DNA of 64,000 bases, taken from positions 414,754 through 478,753 of the forward strand of contig OW569372.1 of the NCBI GenBank assembly GCA_937625935.1, in the 5' to 3' direction. Below are positions 62,811-64,000 of the stretch, piece after piece. A program made the position numbers and the translations under genes. Position 1 is the first letter of the stretch. Each line of letters begins with the position of its first letter. This DNA is from Tetramitus jugosus. Lineage: Eukaryota; Heterolobosea; Eutetramitea; Acrasida; Vahlkampfiidae. A model generated the notes under the pieces. It made no database searches, was not told the origin of the DNA, and was given only the letters and a program-made list of their open reading frames with translations.

Positions 62811-63006
62811 GTGGAGCTAAAAAGCTCCACCTAAAATTACTAAGGAACTTTTCTTGTGTGACTGAGCTTTTTTCTGGTGGAGCTTTTTGGCTCTGCCTAA
62901 TTTTGTTGGTGGAGCTTTGTTCTGGTAGGTAGAGTTTTTCTGGTGGAGCTTTTTGGCTCCACCTGTTCTTCTCAGGCCAATGGCCAGTGGAGCTTTTTGG
63001 CTCCAG
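62811..63006. repeat. Family of short subtelomeric hairpins
   Basis: Five related units within 200 bp. 62811-62830 (GTGGAGCT-AAAA-AGCTCCAC), 62876-62897 (arms with two wobble pairs), a half unit at 62908, 62942-62963 (GGTGGAGC-TTTTTG-GCTCCACC, perfect), and 62987-63006 (one end changed). The arms are the same sequence while the spacing between units varies, unlike a plain tandem repeat. Confidence 0.75.
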
Positions 63007-63294
63007 CAAAGAATTTCGACCAATGAGGAAAGTGATTGTAACGGATTAAGAAGGAATACAACACACCTACATGTATATGACAGTAGATTTGTGAAGGAGT
63101 TCAATGTGAAATACAATGGCAGGAGCACTCTGCCTAAGGAGTGAGACAACGAGTAAATAACTGTATGTTTCAAGATGTAGTAATATGAAGGAAGAAGGAA
63201 TACAATACAAGATTACAATGGTTGACATTGTATTCCTGCATAAAAATGGATTTCGAGATGGTTTTGTGGTTTTGATGAGAAAATGGATTTTACC

Positions 63295-64000
63295 TTGGGT
63301 TTGGGTTTGGGTTTGGGTTTGGGTTTGGGTTTGGGTTTGGGTTTGGGTTTGGGTTTGGGTTTGGGTTTGGGTTTGGGTTTGGGTTTGGGTTTGGGTTTGG
63401 GTTTGGGTTTGGGTTTGGGTTTGGGTTTGGGTTTGGGTTTGGGTTTGGGTTTGGGTTTGGGTTTGGGTTTGGGTTTGGGTTTGGGTTTGGGTTTGGGTTT
63501 GGGTTTGGGTTTGGGTTTGGGTTTGGGTTTGGGTTTGGGTTTGGGTTTGGGTTTGGGTTTGGGTTTGGGTTTGGGTTTGGGTTTGGGTTTGGGTTTGGGT
63601 TTGGGTTTGGGTTTGGGTTTGGGTTTGGGTTTGGGTTTGGGTTTGGGTTTGGGTTTGGGTTTGGGTTTGGGTTTGGGTTTGGGTTTGGGTTTGGGTTTGG
63701 GTTTGGGTTTGGGTTTGGGTTTGGGTTTGGGTTTGGGTTTGGGTTTGGGTTTGGGTTTGGGTTTGGGTTTGGGTTTGGGTTTGGGTTTGGGTTTGGGTTT
63801 GGGTTTGGGTTTGGGTTTGGGTTTGGGTTTGGGTTTGGGTTTGGGTTTGGGTTTGGGTTTGGGTTTGGGTTTGGGTTTGGGTTTGGGTTTGGGTTTGGGT
63901 TTGGGTTTGGGTTTGGGTTTGGGTTTGGGTTTGGGTTTGGGTTTGGGTTTGGGTATTGGGTTTGGGTTTGGGTTTGGTGTTTGGGTTTGGGTTTGGGTAG
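63295..64000 (+). repeat. Telomere repeat array (TTTGGG)n
   Basis: About 117 near-perfect 6-bp units of TTTGGG, preceded by a single-copy sequence ending ATGGATTTTACC. The G-rich strand runs 5'->3' to the right, so the window ends at or near a right chromosome end. A few variants (GGGTATTGGG, TTTGGTGTTTGGG) occur only in the last 60 bases, which may be read errors at a contig edge. The long Val-Trp open frame here is just the repeat translated. Confidence 0.93.

Noticed and set aside
63185-64000. Long Val-Trp open reading frame
   Set aside because: It is the translated TTTGGG telomere repeat, not a protein gene.
1-64000. CRISPR array, prophage or bacterial operon
   Set aside because: No spaced repeats of that type are present; introns and a telomere show a eukaryotic chromosome.

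Overview
The window reads as one end of a linear nuclear chromosome of a free-living unicellular eukaryote. Genes are densely packed on both strands. Many contain one or two very short introns (about 55-130 nt), usually with GTATGT/GTAAG/GTTAGT donors and TAG/CAG acceptors. Many proteins carry Asn/Gln/Ser homopolymers. The genes are typical eukaryotic ones: profilin, KDEL receptor, LSG1 GTPase, a TRIM37-like ligase, Myb, NEK/STE-type kinase and F-box/LRR families. My best guess is a Naegleria-like heterolobosean amoeba. That is inference from gene style, not from a marker gene. The right end is a TTTGGG repeat array of about 700 bp with the G-rich strand running 5'->3' outward, as expected for a telomere.

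Layout. 1-29 kb is gene-dense: a truncated unknown ORF, a CAP-domain protein, a TRIM37-like RING/B-box/MATH ligase, a helicase-less Dicer-like RNase III protein, a small membrane protein, an F-box protein fused to a degenerate Arf-like domain, the KDEL receptor, a PEX22-like protein, LSG1, a 2OG-Fe(II) oxygenase with a His/Cys-rich head, a secreted alpha/beta-hydrolase that has lost its nucleophile, an unknown disordered protein, an F-box/LRR protein, an ADP-ribosylglycohydrolase, profilin, an Ap4A phosphorylase and a PQQ-propeller surface protein. 29.4-32.3 kb is a graveyard of same-strand LINE 3' ends abutting a single well-folded 5S rRNA gene. 32.4-58.6 kb is gene-dense again: F-box proteins, an (alpha/alpha)6-type protein, an S9 dipeptidyl peptidase, a Myb factor, a SET methyltransferase, an IPT-like factor, a secreted protein, a kinase, and a SAP protein divergent from a BTB-like ORF. 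58.6-63.3 kb is a decayed subtelomere holding Penelope-like reverse transcriptase fragments, a tyrosine-recombinase-like fragment, interstitial telomere-like motifs and a family of short hairpins. 63.3-64 kb is the telomere.

How the genes relate. There are no operons. Neighbours share only short intergenic spaces (convergent stops 3 bp apart at 5365/5369; divergent starts 74 bp apart at 8284/8359). Several themes recur. One is ubiquitin-ligase adaptors (four F-box genes plus the TRIM37-like gene). A second is enzyme folds with lost catalytic residues (second RNase III domain, Arf-like domain, S33-type hydrolase). A third is secretory-pathway proteins (KDEL receptor, S9 peptidase, hydrolase, propeller protein). 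At least seven genes end with an AATAAA overlapping or touching the stop codon, which suggests extremely short 3' UTRs.

Start codons given here are ATG. Several longer open frames begin at TTG or GTG, and I did not use those. Splice sites were chosen by frame and motif continuity and are not experimentally supported.
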